In this document: one piece after another, positions 1 to 7,195 of the stretch
Position numbering within the stretch: position 1 is the first letter of the stretch
Layout: each line of letters opens with the position of its first letter
Source: Methylobacterium sp. Leaf112
Lineage (GTDB): Bacteria > Pseudomonadota > Alphaproteobacteria > Rhizobiales > Beijerinckiaceae
Direction: 5' to 3'
DNA length: 64,000 bases
Assembly: GCF_001423295.1 (NCBI RefSeq)
Contig: NZ_LMNG01000012.1
Span: 186,728 to 250,727 of the forward strand
Notes under the pieces: generated by a model
Told to the model about the DNA's origin: nothing
The model's input: only the letters and a program-made list of their open reading frames with translations
Databases searched by the model: none
Made by a program: the position numbers and the translations under genes

Positions 1-504
1 GCGGTTCACGAGGTCGAGGGCCTCCTTGGCTTCCTTGTCGGCGCCCTTGGCCTTCTTCTCCAGGGCGAACAGGCGCTTCTCCAGGCTGTCGAGGTCGGCG
101 AGCATCAGTTCGGTCTCGATGGTCTCGATGTCGGCCTTCGGATCGACCTTGCCCTCCACATGGGTCACGTCGCCGTCGGTGAAGCACCGCACCACGTGGG
201 CGATGGCATCGACTTCGCGAATGTTGGCGAGGAACTGGTTGCCGAGGCCCTCGCCCTTCGAGGCGCCGCGCACGAGGCCGGCGATGTCCACGAAGGTGAG
301 CCGCGTCGGGATGATCTCCTTCGAGGCGGCGATCTTCGCCAGATCGTCGAGGCGCGGATCCGGCACCGCCACCTCGCCGACATTCGGCTCGATGGTGCAG
401 AACGGATAGTTCGCCGCCTGCGCCGCCGCCGTCTGCGTCAGCGCGTTGAACAGGGTCGACTTGCCGACGTTCGGCAGGCCGACGATACCGCACTTGAAGC
501 CCAT
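1..504 (-). CDS. ychF: YchF family ribosome-binding ATPase (N-terminal 168 codons; gene runs off the left edge)
   Basis: YchF is a universally conserved Obg-family P-loop ATPase that binds ribosomes and is linked to translation and oxidative stress. The reading frame starts at ATG 504 and stays open to base 1, so only the N-terminal part is visible. The P-loop GLPNVGKST lies at residues 9-17 and [17 protein letters not shown] follows at about 72, both typical of the family. The start codon is only 4 bases beyond the stop of the upstream PIN toxin gene, and its likely ribosome binding site (GGAAC) lies inside that gene's last codons, so translation may be coupled. In related genomes ychF directly follows rplY-pth; here a toxin-antitoxin pair separates them. 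Confidence 0.95.
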   Translation of the reverse strand, partial: MGFKCGIVGLPNVGKSTLFNALTQTAAAQAANYPFCTIEPNVGEVAVPDPRLDDLAKIAASKEIIPTRLTFVDIAGLVRGASKGEGLGNQFLANIREVDAIAHVVRCFTDGDVTHVEGKVDPKADIETIETELMLADLDSLEKRLFALEKKAKGADKEAKEALDLVNR

Positions 505-508
505 GATG

Positions 509-964
509 TCAGTTCCGTTGAAACACGTCGTTTGGCGACGCTTGAAAGGGATCGATGAGGGTCAGCCCCTCGAAAACCGTGCCGTGTCCCATATCCTCGG
601 TGAGGAAGAACCGGCAGCCGGCCAGCGAAGCACCTGCCACGAGCAGGCAGTCGAACCATTGATATCCAAGCCGGTTTCGGACGGACCATGCCAATTCCAC
701 GTCCTCCTCCGAGATCGGACGATCGCCCCAGCTTCGCAGGGCCGCGATGTCCGAGCGAATGTCGTCCGCTGAGCGATGGCTCTCCTTCTTCAGGAGCCAC
801 CGAGTCAGTTCGTTGAGAACCTGAAGATTGGTGCGCGCCCGCCCGCTCGCTCCGACCGTTCCAAGCCAGGAGCGAGCCCGCTCGCGCTTCGTCGCATTGC
901 GGTCGTCTCGTGCGTAGATGAGAACGTTCGTATCGATGAAAACGAGATCAGTCGTAGAGATCAT
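509..964 (-). CDS. vapC: VapC-like PIN-domain ribonuclease toxin
   Basis: This 151-residue protein has the PIN-domain acidic constellation: D11 in [11 protein letters not shown]52 in LNELTRWL, D105 in [12 protein letters not shown] and D124 in LTEDMGHG. Such proteins are Mg-dependent endoribonucleases, in most studied VapC toxins cutting tRNA or rRNA; the target here is unknown. The start at 964 is chosen because it overlaps the antitoxin gene by 17 bases and gives the usual family length. A longer open frame upstream has no PIN homology. The antitoxin precedes the toxin, the classical order. The gene ends 4 bases before ychF, so toxin, antitoxin and the essential translation genes on either side probably share a transcript. 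Confidence 0.88.
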   Translation of the reverse strand: MISTTDLVFIDTNVLIYARDDRNATKRERARSWLGTVGASGRARTNLQVLNELTRWLLKKESHRSADDIRSDIAALRSWGDRPISEEDVELAWSVRNRLGYQWFDCLLVAGASLAGCRFFLTEDMGHGTVFEGLTLIDPFQASPNDVFQRN

Positions 965-1175
965 CGCGTGAAGGAGCCTTCCCGTTCTCATCGGTGAGGG
1001 GGAGAAGGGGCCCGGCCAGGAATTGCTCGAGCGCTTCGAGCTGATTGAGCGGACGTCCAACTCGGACTTCGACCGTCTCGGCGATGAATTTCGACAAGCT
1101 CTTACCGTCCCGCGCCGCCGCCACACGAGCGCGTTGCAGAACCGCGTCGTCCATTGTCACCGTGACATTCTTCAT
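948..1175 (-). CDS. vapB: Ribbon-helix-helix antitoxin of the VapBC pair
   Basis: A 75-residue protein starting MKNVTVTMDD with a predicted beta strand followed by two helices (about residues 2-45), the ribbon-helix-helix DNA-binding pattern of VapB antitoxins. The C-terminal 30 residues, ending in PSRDDLYD, are acidic and probably wrap the PIN toxin. The ATG at 1175 gives the strand at the extreme N-terminus, where RHH proteins need it. It overlaps vapC by 17 bases. It would neutralise the toxin and autorepress the module, but no clear operator was identified in the 62 bases between pth and this gene. Confidence 0.8.
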   Translation of the reverse strand: MKNVTVTMDDAVLQRARVAAARDGKSLSKFIAETVEVRVGRPLNQLEALEQFLAGPLLPLTDENGKAPSRDDLYD

Positions 1176-1237
1176 CGCCCGCTCCCCAGTTCCGCACCCG
1201 ATATCGTGTCCCCGTGTTTTCGTGTCAATTCGCAGCC

Positions 1238-1864
1238 TCAAGCGGGCTTGCCCGAACTCGCCCGTTCGCCGACGCCCTTGACGTCGTCCCAGCCGCGCCC
1301 CGCCATGGCGAGGTGAACCTTGTTCTGGAAGCTCGCATCCTCGCCCGCCGCCAGCAGGGCGATGTGGTCGGCGATGGCCCGGTTGAGATCGTCGAGCCAG
1401 GGCCCCTCGTCCTTGGCGAAATCGTTGAGCACGTAGGCGTGGACCAGGGCCTTGTCGCCCGGATGCCCGATGCCGAGGCGGACCCGGTGATAGTCGTTGC
1501 CGCATTGGGCCGTGATCGAGCGCAGGCCGTTATGCCCGGCATTGCCGCCGCCGAGCTTCACCCGGACCTTGGCCGGGGCGAGGTCGAGTTCATCGTGCAG
1601 CACGATCACGCTGCCGAGGGGGATCTTGAAGAAGCGCTGCACCTCGGCGACGGACCGGCCCGAGTCGTTCATGAAGGTCTGCGGCTTGAGCAGGACCGCG
1701 CGCTCGGTTCCCAGGACCGCCTCGGCGATCTCACCCTGGAACTTCTTCCGCCACGGACCGGCCCGGTGCACCCGCGCGATCTCGTCGAGGGCGAGGAAGC
1801 CGATGTTGTGGCGGTTGCGGGCGTAGCGGGCGCCCGGATTTCCGAGGCCGACGATCAGGCGCAT
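1238..1864 (-). CDS. pth: Peptidyl-tRNA hydrolase
   Basis: Pth releases peptides from peptidyl-tRNA that drops off ribosomes and is essential in most bacteria. The 208-residue product has the family landmarks in order: IVGLGNPG (residues 4-11), the catalytic histidine in NRHNIGF (H19), FMNDSG, HDELDL, and the [12 protein letters not shown] loop. The start at 1864 sits directly before [11 protein letters not shown]; a longer open frame running upstream is not conserved. It lies between rplY and the vapBC pair on the same strand. The C-terminal tail ([10 protein letters not shown]) is slightly longer than in E. coli, as is common in this group. Confidence 0.97.
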   Translation of the reverse strand: MRLIVGLGNPGARYARNRHNIGFLALDEIARVHRAGPWRKKFQGEIAEAVLGTERAVLLKPQTFMNDSGRSVAEVQRFFKIPLGSVIVLHDELDLAPAKVRVKLGGGNAGHNGLRSITAQCGNDYHRVRLGIGHPGDKALVHAYVLNDFAKDEGPWLDDLNRAIADHIALLAAGEDASFQNKVHLAMAGRGWDDVKGVGERASSGKPA

Positions 1865-1944
1865 GGCGCGACGTTTCCTGCCGAACGAGGGAGAACCGGA
1901 CCAGCGAGGGAGTCTGGGAACAGGTGAAAAGGGTCTGTAAACAG

Positions 1945-1973
1945 GAATGCCCCGACCTCGCGGCCGGGGCATC
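1945..1973 (-). terminator. GC-rich hairpin between rplY and pth
   Basis: An inverted repeat with arms ATGCCCCG and CGGGGCAT encloses about 9 bases just after the rplY stop codon. On the minus strand it is followed by TTCCTGTTTAC, a weak T-rich stretch. It could be an inefficient terminator or processing site that lowers pth expression relative to rplY. It is not a strong intrinsic terminator. Confidence 0.45.
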
Positions 1974-2006
1974 CTCAGGGACGTGAAACCGGGGGGAGCC
2001 CCAGTT

Positions 2007-2693
2007 TCAGTCCTCCTTCTTCTCGTCCTCGGCGGCCTCGGCGGCCTCCTCGATCTTCTCTTCGGCGGCTTCGGCCGACTGGGCCTCGGCAATGGCGGCC
2101 TCTTCGGCCTCCACCTCGGCGCCGAGCACCGTCGGCGGCACGACGTTGGCGACGGTGGCGTCGGGTTCACCCGTAAAGGTGGCGCCAGCCGGCAGCTTGA
2201 CGTCGGCGATGTGGATGGCGTCGCCGATCTCGCGGCCGGTCAGGTCGATCTCGACGGCCTCGGGGATCGCATCGGGGGCGACTTCGAGGGCCAGGGTGTG
2301 CAGCACGATGTTGAGGGTGCCGCCGCGCTGTTTGATGCCGGGGGCCGCGTCCTCGTTGATGAAGTGCACCGGCACCTCGACGGTGATGGACTGGCCGGCG
2401 ACGACGCGCAGGAAGTCGACATGCAGCGGCACGCCGTTGACCGGGTCGAGCTGGAAGTCGCGCGGGATCGCACGGGTCTTCTTGCCGCCGGCGTTGATCT
2501 CGAACAGCGTGGTCTTGAAACCGCCGGCGTAGATCAGGGTGCGGGTGCGGATGAGGTCGATGGCGATGGCCTGCGGGGCCTGGCCGCCGCCGTAGATGAC
2601 GGCGGGAACTTGGCCCTGGCGACGAACGGCCCGGGCGGCCCCCTTGCCGACCCGGTCGCGTGCCACGGCCTCAAGCGTCTTGACTGCGCTCAT
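2007..2693 (-). CDS. rplY: 50S ribosomal protein L25, CTC/TL5 long form
   Basis: L25 binds 5S rRNA in the central protuberance of the large subunit. The 228-residue product has the L25 domain first (about residues 5-95; [20 protein letters not shown] and VPAVIYGGG) and a C-terminal beta (TL5/CTC) domain to about 190. It ends in a glutamate- and alanine-rich acidic tail of about 35 residues typical of alphaproteobacterial L25. ATG 2693 is preceded by GAAGGA at good spacing; open frame upstream of it has no family similarity. It heads the rplY-pth-vapBC-ychF set. A terminator-like hairpin lies about 45 bases upstream of the start. Confidence 0.96.
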   Translation of the reverse strand: MSAVKTLEAVARDRVGKGAARAVRRQGQVPAVIYGGGQAPQAIAIDLIRTRTLIYAGGFKTTLFEINAGGKKTRAIPRDFQLDPVNGVPLHVDFLRVVAGQSITVEVPVHFINEDAAPGIKQRGGTLNIVLHTLALEVAPDAIPEAVEIDLTGREIGDAIHIADVKLPAGATFTGEPDATVANVVPPTVLGAEVEAEEAAIAEAQSAEAAEEKIEEAAEAAEDEKKED

Positions 2694-2730
2694 GGCGTGA
2701 TCCTTCAAAGATTGAAACAAGCCGGGGAAC

Positions 2731-2758
2731 AACGAAAGGCCGCCCGAAACGGACGGCC
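2731..2758 (-). promoter_or_regulatory. Terminator-like hairpin in the rplY leader (possible attenuator)
   Basis: On the minus strand, arms GGCCGTCCG and CGGGCGGCC (one mismatch) flank a 3-base TTT loop and are followed by TTTCGTTGTT. This has the shape of an intrinsic terminator, 37 bases before the rplY start. The next gene upstream is divergent, so any transcript crossing this hairpin towards rplY must begin in the same intergenic region. That suggests attenuation, unless the promoter lies between hairpin and gene. Confidence 0.4.
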
Positions 2759-2996
2759 AAACCGAACCCCGATTCGCGCCCGTGCCTCCAAGGGTGTCTG
2801 GCGGGCGCGGGTCGCCTATAGCCTGGGGGGCGCCCGGGTTCAAGGACCCGCCCCGCACGACGCCGGAGGGACAGTGGCCCCCGGATGGACGCGAACGCGT
2901 CGGCTTCAGGCGAAGGTGCCGGGGGCAGCGCCGCCCGGACTTCTTCTGTCGACGCCGTTCGGATAAGCCTCATCGAGATCCTGGAGAGGCCCCGCG
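2759..2996. other. Divergent intergenic region between rplY and the phosphomannomutase gene
   Basis: Together with the rplY leader this is a gene-free stretch of about 300 bases. It should hold the promoters for both flanking genes. I see no convincing promoter boxes, RNA gene or repeat. GGAGAGGCCCCGCG before 2997 is the probable ribosome binding site of the mutase gene. Confidence 0.4.
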
Positions 2997-4499
2997 ATGT
3001 TCCCCAAGCCCCACGCCGCGCTCGTGCCGAACACCTTCGCGTTCGAGGAACTGCCGCTGGTCAAGCCGACGGGGTTTCGCGAATACGATGCACGCTGGCT
3101 GTTCCCGCAGGACATCAACCTGATGGGCGTGCAGGCGCTGGGCCTCGGCATCGGCACCCTCGTGCACGAGATGGGCGTGCGCCCCGACATCGTCACGGGC
3201 CACGATTTCCGGGCCTACTCGTCCTCCATCAAGCTCGCCCTCATCGCCGGCATGCAGGCGGCGGGCCTGCGGGTGAAGGATGTCGGCCTCGCCCTGTCCC
3301 CCATGGCGTATTTCGGGCAGTTCGCCCTCGATTGCCCGTGCGTGGCCATGGTCACCGCCTCGCACAACGACAACGGCTGGACCGGCGTGAAGATGGGCGC
3401 CAACCGGCCCATGACCTTCGGCCCCGAGGAGATGGGCCGCCTGAAGAAGATCGTGCTGGGTGGAACCTACCGCTACCGGGATGGGGGCGCCTACGAGTTC
3501 GTCGAGGGGTTTTCGCAGGTCTACCTCGCCGATCTGAAGGCGCGGGCGAAACCGATCTCGCGAAAACTCAAAGTGGTGGCCGCCTGCGGCAACGGCACGG
3601 CCGGAGCCTTCGCGCCGCAACTTCTCGAGGCCCTGGGCGTCGAGGTGATCCCCCTCGATGTCGACCCGGACTACACCTTCCCACGCTACAATCCGAACCC
3701 CGAGGACATGGCGATGCTGCACGCCATCGCGGCGCGCGTGAAGGAGACGGGGGCGGATGTCGGACTCGGCTTCGACGGCGACGGCGACCGCTGCGGCGTG
3801 GTCGACGACGAGGGCGCGGAGATCTTCGCCGACAAGATCGGCGTCATGCTCGCCCGCGACCTCGGCAAGCTGCATCCCGGCGCCACCTTCGTGGTCGACG
3901 TGAAGTCGACGGGGCTCTACCACACCGACCCCGAGCTCCAGGCCCTGGCGATCCGGACGGATTACTGGAAGACGGGGCATTCCTACATCAAGCGCCGGGT
4001 CAACGAGCTCGGGGCGCTTGCCGGCTTCGAGAAGTCGGGGCATTTCTTCTTCAACGAACCGATCGGGCGAGGCTACGACGACGGGCTGCTCACCGCCATC
4101 GCGGTGATCGAGATGCTCGACCGCAATCCAGAGCGTTCCATGGCCGACCTCTACCGGGCGCTGCCGAAGACCTGGGGCTCGCCGACCATGTCGCCCCATT
4201 GCGCCGACGAGGTGAAGTACGGGGTGGTCGAGGCCGTGACCGCGCGGTTCCGGGCGATGTTGGACGCGGGCGAGACCCTCGCGGGCGCCAGGATCACGGA
4301 CCTCGTCACCGTCAACGGCGTCCGTGTCGCGACCGAGGACGGCACCTGGGGACTGGTGCGGGCCTCGTCGAACAAACCCGAACTCGTGGTGGTGATCGAG
4401 AGCCCGATCTCGGAGGACCGCCTCCACGCCATGTTCGCGGCGGTGGACGGGGTGCTGCGCGAGAACGACGGGGTCGGTGCCTACAACCAGACCCTCTGA
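2997..4499 (+). CDS. Phosphomannomutase/phosphoglucomutase
   Basis: A 500-residue alpha-D-phosphohexomutase that interconverts the 1- and 6-phosphates of mannose and/or glucose for nucleotide-sugar and exopolysaccharide synthesis. The phosphoserine loop is TASHNDNGWTG with S122. The metal-binding loop GFDGDGDRCG has D260, D262 and D264. The sugar loop GYDDGLL follows FEKSGHFFFNEP, and the phosphate-binding RASSNKPELVV is near the C-terminus. Length and motif order match the AlgC/ManB type; substrate preference cannot be read from sequence. The active loop reads SHNDN rather than the common SHNPP, as in many alphaproteobacterial members. It is a single gene between two divergent regions. Confidence 0.93.
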   Translation: MFPKPHAALVPNTFAFEELPLVKPTGFREYDARWLFPQDINLMGVQALGLGIGTLVHEMGVRPDIVTGHDFRAYSSSIKLALIAGMQAAGLRVKDVGLALSPMAYFGQFALDCPCVAMVTASHNDNGWTGVKMGANRPMTFGPEEMGRLKKIVLGGTYRYRDGGAYEFVEGFSQVYLADLKARAKPISRKLKVVAACGNGTAGAFAPQLLEALGVEVIPLDVDPDYTFPRYNPNPEDMAMLHAIAARVKETGADVGLGFDGDGDRCGVVDDEGAEIFADKIGVMLARDLGKLHPGATFVVDVKSTGLYHTDPELQALAIRTDYWKTGHSYIKRRVNELGALAGFEKSGHFFFNEPIGRGYDDGLLTAIAVIEMLDRNPERSMADLYRALPKTWGSPTMSPHCADEVKYGVVEAVTARFRAMLDAGETLAGARITDLVTVNGVRVATEDGTWGLVRASSNKPELVVVIESPISEDRLHAMFAAVDGVLRENDGVGAYNQTL

Positions 4500-4521
4500 G
4501 GAAGCGAAGGGGGAAGGCGGT

Positions 4522-5010
4522 CTACTTCCCGCCGACTGCCATGGCACGGCGGGCTTCGGCCTGGCCGCTGACTTCGCCGAAATAGCGCGTCGAGTCGCCG
4601 AGCTGCGCCGAGGGCTGGCAATTGGGCGTGCACGAATACGATTCGCGCTCCAGGCCACGCTGCACCGTGACGACGGCGGCCTGGGGCGCCTGCACGCTGA
4701 TGGTGGATTCGGCCAGCATGTTGCCGCCGCGGTCGAGGGCGATGAGGTTGGTCGAGCCGAAGCTCTTGCCCGTGAGGATGAGGACGCCGTTCTTCTGAAG
4801 GGACACGTCGGCGATGATCGGATTGCCGACGATGACCGTCTGTGTGTTCTCCGGCAAGCGGATCACCTTGGCGTTGTCCACCGTCACCGTCACCAAAGTC
4901 GGCGCCTGCGCGGCGGCCGGTCTGAGGGCGGCGGCGAGCAGAAGGGCGGCGAGCAACGGAACCACCGCACGGGACGCGGTGGATCGGAAAGCTGGGGAAC
5001 GGTCGTCCAT
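4522..5010 (-). CDS. Secreted protein with secretin-type N domain (pilus formation protein N-terminal region), CpaC-like but short
   Basis: A 162-residue exported protein. A signal peptide (about residues 1-31, ending AAALRPAAAQA) precedes one domain of about 80 residues. Its pattern VTVDNAKVIRLPENTQTVIVGNP, broken into strands, resembles the N domain (PF13629 type) that begins CpaC secretins; the secretin pore domain is absent. The tail has a CTPNC pair and GDSTRYFGEV. ATG 5010 gives a proper signal peptide. The gene diverges from flp and the Tad operon, so it may be a periplasmic helper of the CpaC secretin. That role is inferred from position and domain only. Confidence 0.75.
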   Translation of the reverse strand: MDDRSPAFRSTASRAVVPLLAALLLAAALRPAAAQAPTLVTVTVDNAKVIRLPENTQTVIVGNPIIADVSLQKNGVLILTGKSFGSTNLIALDRGGNMLAESTISVQAPQAAVVTVQRGLERESYSCTPNCQPSAQLGDSTRYFGEVSGQAEARRAMAVGGK

Positions 5011-5358
5011 GGGGATCACTCGTGCCTGGGGACCGCACCCGCGCGGATTGGGAGCGGCGGTCGACCGCGTTCGTCGAGCCGACGGATCACCAAAACACAG
5101 GGAGGGTAAACAGGCCCCTAAGGACGGGCCGTGACCGGGCACGACACCGGCGAACCGCCTCCTCCATCATCTTCGCAGACGGTCTAGTCTTTACGATAGC
5201 TTTACCATGCTGCGATCGGACCGGACGAGCCCAGGTTTCGGCGAGTCGTTTAACCGATTTGCAACGTGGGACGGGCAATGTCGTTTCTGTCGCCGGACGA
5301 AACGTGACGATCTTCGACGGCACCTGATTTCCTCTCGGTCGAACAAGGATCCTGCGTC
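5011..5358. other. Divergent promoter region of the Tad pilus locus
   Basis: No gene is evident. The stretch 5180-5215, with TCTAGTCTTTACGATAGCTTTACC, is less GC-rich than its surroundings and is the likely promoter area for flp or the divergent gene. I could not assign -35/-10 boxes with confidence. Confidence 0.35.
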
Positions 5359-5529
5359 ATGACGAACATCTTCAAGCGTTTTGCCTCCGACGAGTCCGGC
5401 GCCACCGCCATCGAGTACGGCCTCATCGCCTCGCTCATCGCCGTCGCGATCATCGCCGCCCTCAACGTGCTCTCGACCAAGATCAGCGGAACCTTCCAGT
5501 ACGTCGGCAACAATCTCAAGCAGAGCTGA
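5359..5529 (+). CDS. flp: Flp/Fap type IVb pilin subunit
   Basis: A 56-residue prepilin. A short basic leader (MTNIFKRFASDESG) is followed by the Flp processing motif with E at +5 (G-ATAIEYG) and a hydrophobic helix LIASLIAVAIIAALNVL, then a short polar tail. CpaA/TadV-type peptidase would cut after the glycine, and the mature helix would pack into the Tad pilus. The product is too short for many gene finders but has all Flp hallmarks. A strong hairpin terminator lies 74 bases downstream, before cpaA, which would make pilin mRNA abundant relative to the assembly genes. Confidence 0.95.
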   Translation: MTNIFKRFASDESGATAIEYGLIASLIAVAIIAALNVLSTKISGTFQYVGNNLKQS

Positions 5530-5602
5530 AGCCGAAGCGGCGATCGGCACGACGGGGCCCCGCATCCGCTCCAGCGGACGATGCGCGGAAGAGATCCGAA
5601 AA

Positions 5603-5637
5603 GGAGGCGCGTTCCCGAGTTCGCGCCTCCTTTCGTT
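5603..5637 (+). terminator. Intrinsic terminator after flp
   Basis: Perfect 9-base arms GGAGGCGCG and CGCGCCTCC with a 10-base loop are followed by TTTCGTTGT. This fits partial termination between the pilin gene and cpaA, letting flp be transcribed more than the assembly genes. Confidence 0.8.
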
Positions 5638-5681
5638 GTCAAACCCCCATTCTACTTCTGACTACTTCTGAAAGCCCCACC

Positions 5682-6215
5682 ATGGGTACAGCGAGCATGG
5701 GTACGGCGAGCGTTCTGTTCGTCTTCCCGTTCCTGATGGTCTACGCTGCCGCCAACGATCTCCTGACGATGCTGATTCCGAACCGGATCACCCTCGCGCT
5801 GATCGCGGGCTTTGCCATCCTCGCCGCGAGCTTCGGGTTCGGATGGACCGAATTGGCGGTGCATGCCGGCGCCGGGGCCCTCGTGCTGGCCATCACCTTC
5901 ACCCTGTTCGCCCTCGGGCATATCGGTGGGGGCGACGCAAAGCTCGCGGCGGGCACCGCCCTTTGGATCGGCTTCGACCATCTGCTCGATTACTTCACCC
6001 TCACGGCCCTTGCGGGCGGCGTGCTCACGGTGGCAATTCTCGCCCTGCGCTCGCAGCCCCTGCCGGTGTTCGTCGGGTCGACCCTGTCGCGCATGCCGTT
6101 CCTCCTCCACCTCCACGACAAGCGCACGGGCGTGCCCTACGGTATCGCGCTGGCCTTCGCGGCGGTGATGGTCCTGCCCGAGACGGCGATCTGGACGCGG
6201 GCCCTCGGTCTCTGA
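5682..6215 (+). CDS. cpaA: Prepilin peptidase CpaA/TadV (A24 family)
   Basis: An integral-membrane aspartic peptidase that processes Flp prepilin. The 177 residues form about 5-6 membrane helices. The first catalytic aspartate follows the first helix (YAAANDLLTMLIPN) and the second is in the A24 motif GHIGGGDAKL. A 15-base tandem duplication at the 5' end encodes MGTAS twice, so translation could begin at 5682 or 5697. The gene lies between flp and cpaB, the standard Tad order. Confidence 0.92.
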   Translation: MGTASMGTASVLFVFPFLMVYAAANDLLTMLIPNRITLALIAGFAILAASFGFGWTELAVHAGAGALVLAITFTLFALGHIGGGDAKLAAGTALWIGFDHLLDYFTLTALAGGVLTVAILALRSQPLPVFVGSTLSRMPFLLHLHDKRTGVPYGIALAFAAVMVLPETAIWTRALGL

Positions 6216-6356
6216 TCGACGCGGACGAACGGCATCGCCTTCGCGGTGACCGGCGGACCATGCAATTCATCAGGAATTCTTAACCCTAATTTGAGGAATC
6301 CGGGACCATCGTGACGGGGCGCGGCACTCGGCCGTCCCACAGGTTCATCCCCGGCA

Positions 6357-7160
6357 ATGAAACCCGCTCGCCTTGCCGTCCTCGCCATCGCCCTGGTCAC
6401 CGGCGGCCTCGCCGCCTACCTGATGAGCGGCGACGACAAACCCCCGGCTCCCGTGATCCTGGCGGCGCCGCCGCCGCCGGTCCTGCCGACGACCGACGTG
6501 CTCGTGGCCGCGGCCGAGCTGTCGATGGGGCAAAGCCTCCAGGCAGCGGATCTGCGCTGGCAGCCCTGGCCCGATCAGGCCATCACGCCCGGCTACATCA
6601 CCCGCACCAGCCAGCCCAAGGGCCTGGAAGACATCACAGGTTCCATCGCCCGCTCCGGGTTCCTCTCCGGCGAGCCGATCCGGCCCCAGAAGCTCGCCCG
6701 CTCGGACGGTGGGTTCATGGCCGCCATCCTGCCATCCGGCATGCGCGCCGTGGCCATCGTCACCGATTCGCGGGGATCGAGTTCCGCCGGCGGCTTCATC
6801 CTGCCCAACGACCACGTCGACCTCATCCGAACCTACCGCGACGAGGAGGCCATGCAGGCCGGTGGGTCCGAGACACAGATCTCGGAGACCATCCTCACGG
6901 ACATCCGCGTGCTCGCCGTCGGCCAGATCGTCCAGGAAAAGAACGGCAGCAACGTCGTGACCGGCGAGACCACGACCCTCGCCCTGACGCCGGCGCAAGC
7001 CGAGATCGTCACCCTGGCCCAGAAGGTCGGCCAGCTCTCCCTGTCCCTGCGCAGCCTCGTCGATTCCGGGCGCGCCACCGAAGTGGCACCGGACACCCGC
7101 GGCGAGGGTGGCGTGACGGTCGTGCGCTTCGGCGTCTCCAAGCAACAGTCGCGGCGCTGA
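6357..7160 (+). CDS. cpaB: Flp pilus assembly protein CpaB/RcpC
   Basis: A periplasmic Tad protein thought to assist the CpaC secretin. The 267 residues begin with a signal anchor (KPARLAVLAIALVTGGLAAYL), then a proline-rich linker and a SAF domain from about residue 45 (TTDVLVAAAELSMGQ, where the SAF loop contacts LRWQPWP). An RcpC-type domain (about 120-250) includes DHVDLIRTYRD and LALTPAQAEIVTLAQ. The stop overlaps one possible start of cpaC (TGATG), indicating tight operon structure. Confidence 0.93.
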   Translation: MKPARLAVLAIALVTGGLAAYLMSGDDKPPAPVILAAPPPPVLPTTDVLVAAAELSMGQSLQAADLRWQPWPDQAITPGYITRTSQPKGLEDITGSIARSGFLSGEPIRPQKLARSDGGFMAAILPSGMRAVAIVTDSRGSSSAGGFILPNDHVDLIRTYRDEEAMQAGGSETQISETILTDIRVLAVGQIVQEKNGSNVVTGETTTLALTPAQAEIVTLAQKVGQLSLSLRSLVDSGRATEVAPDTRGEGGVTVVRFGVSKQQSRR

Positions 7161-7195
7161 TGGCTCCGGCGAACGCGATGACAGGGGTTTCACCG

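Noticed and set aside
1176..1505. Upstream extension of the VapB frame
   Set aside because: The extension overlaps pth in antisense-like composition. An RHH antitoxin needs its beta strand at the N-terminus, which ATG 1175 provides.
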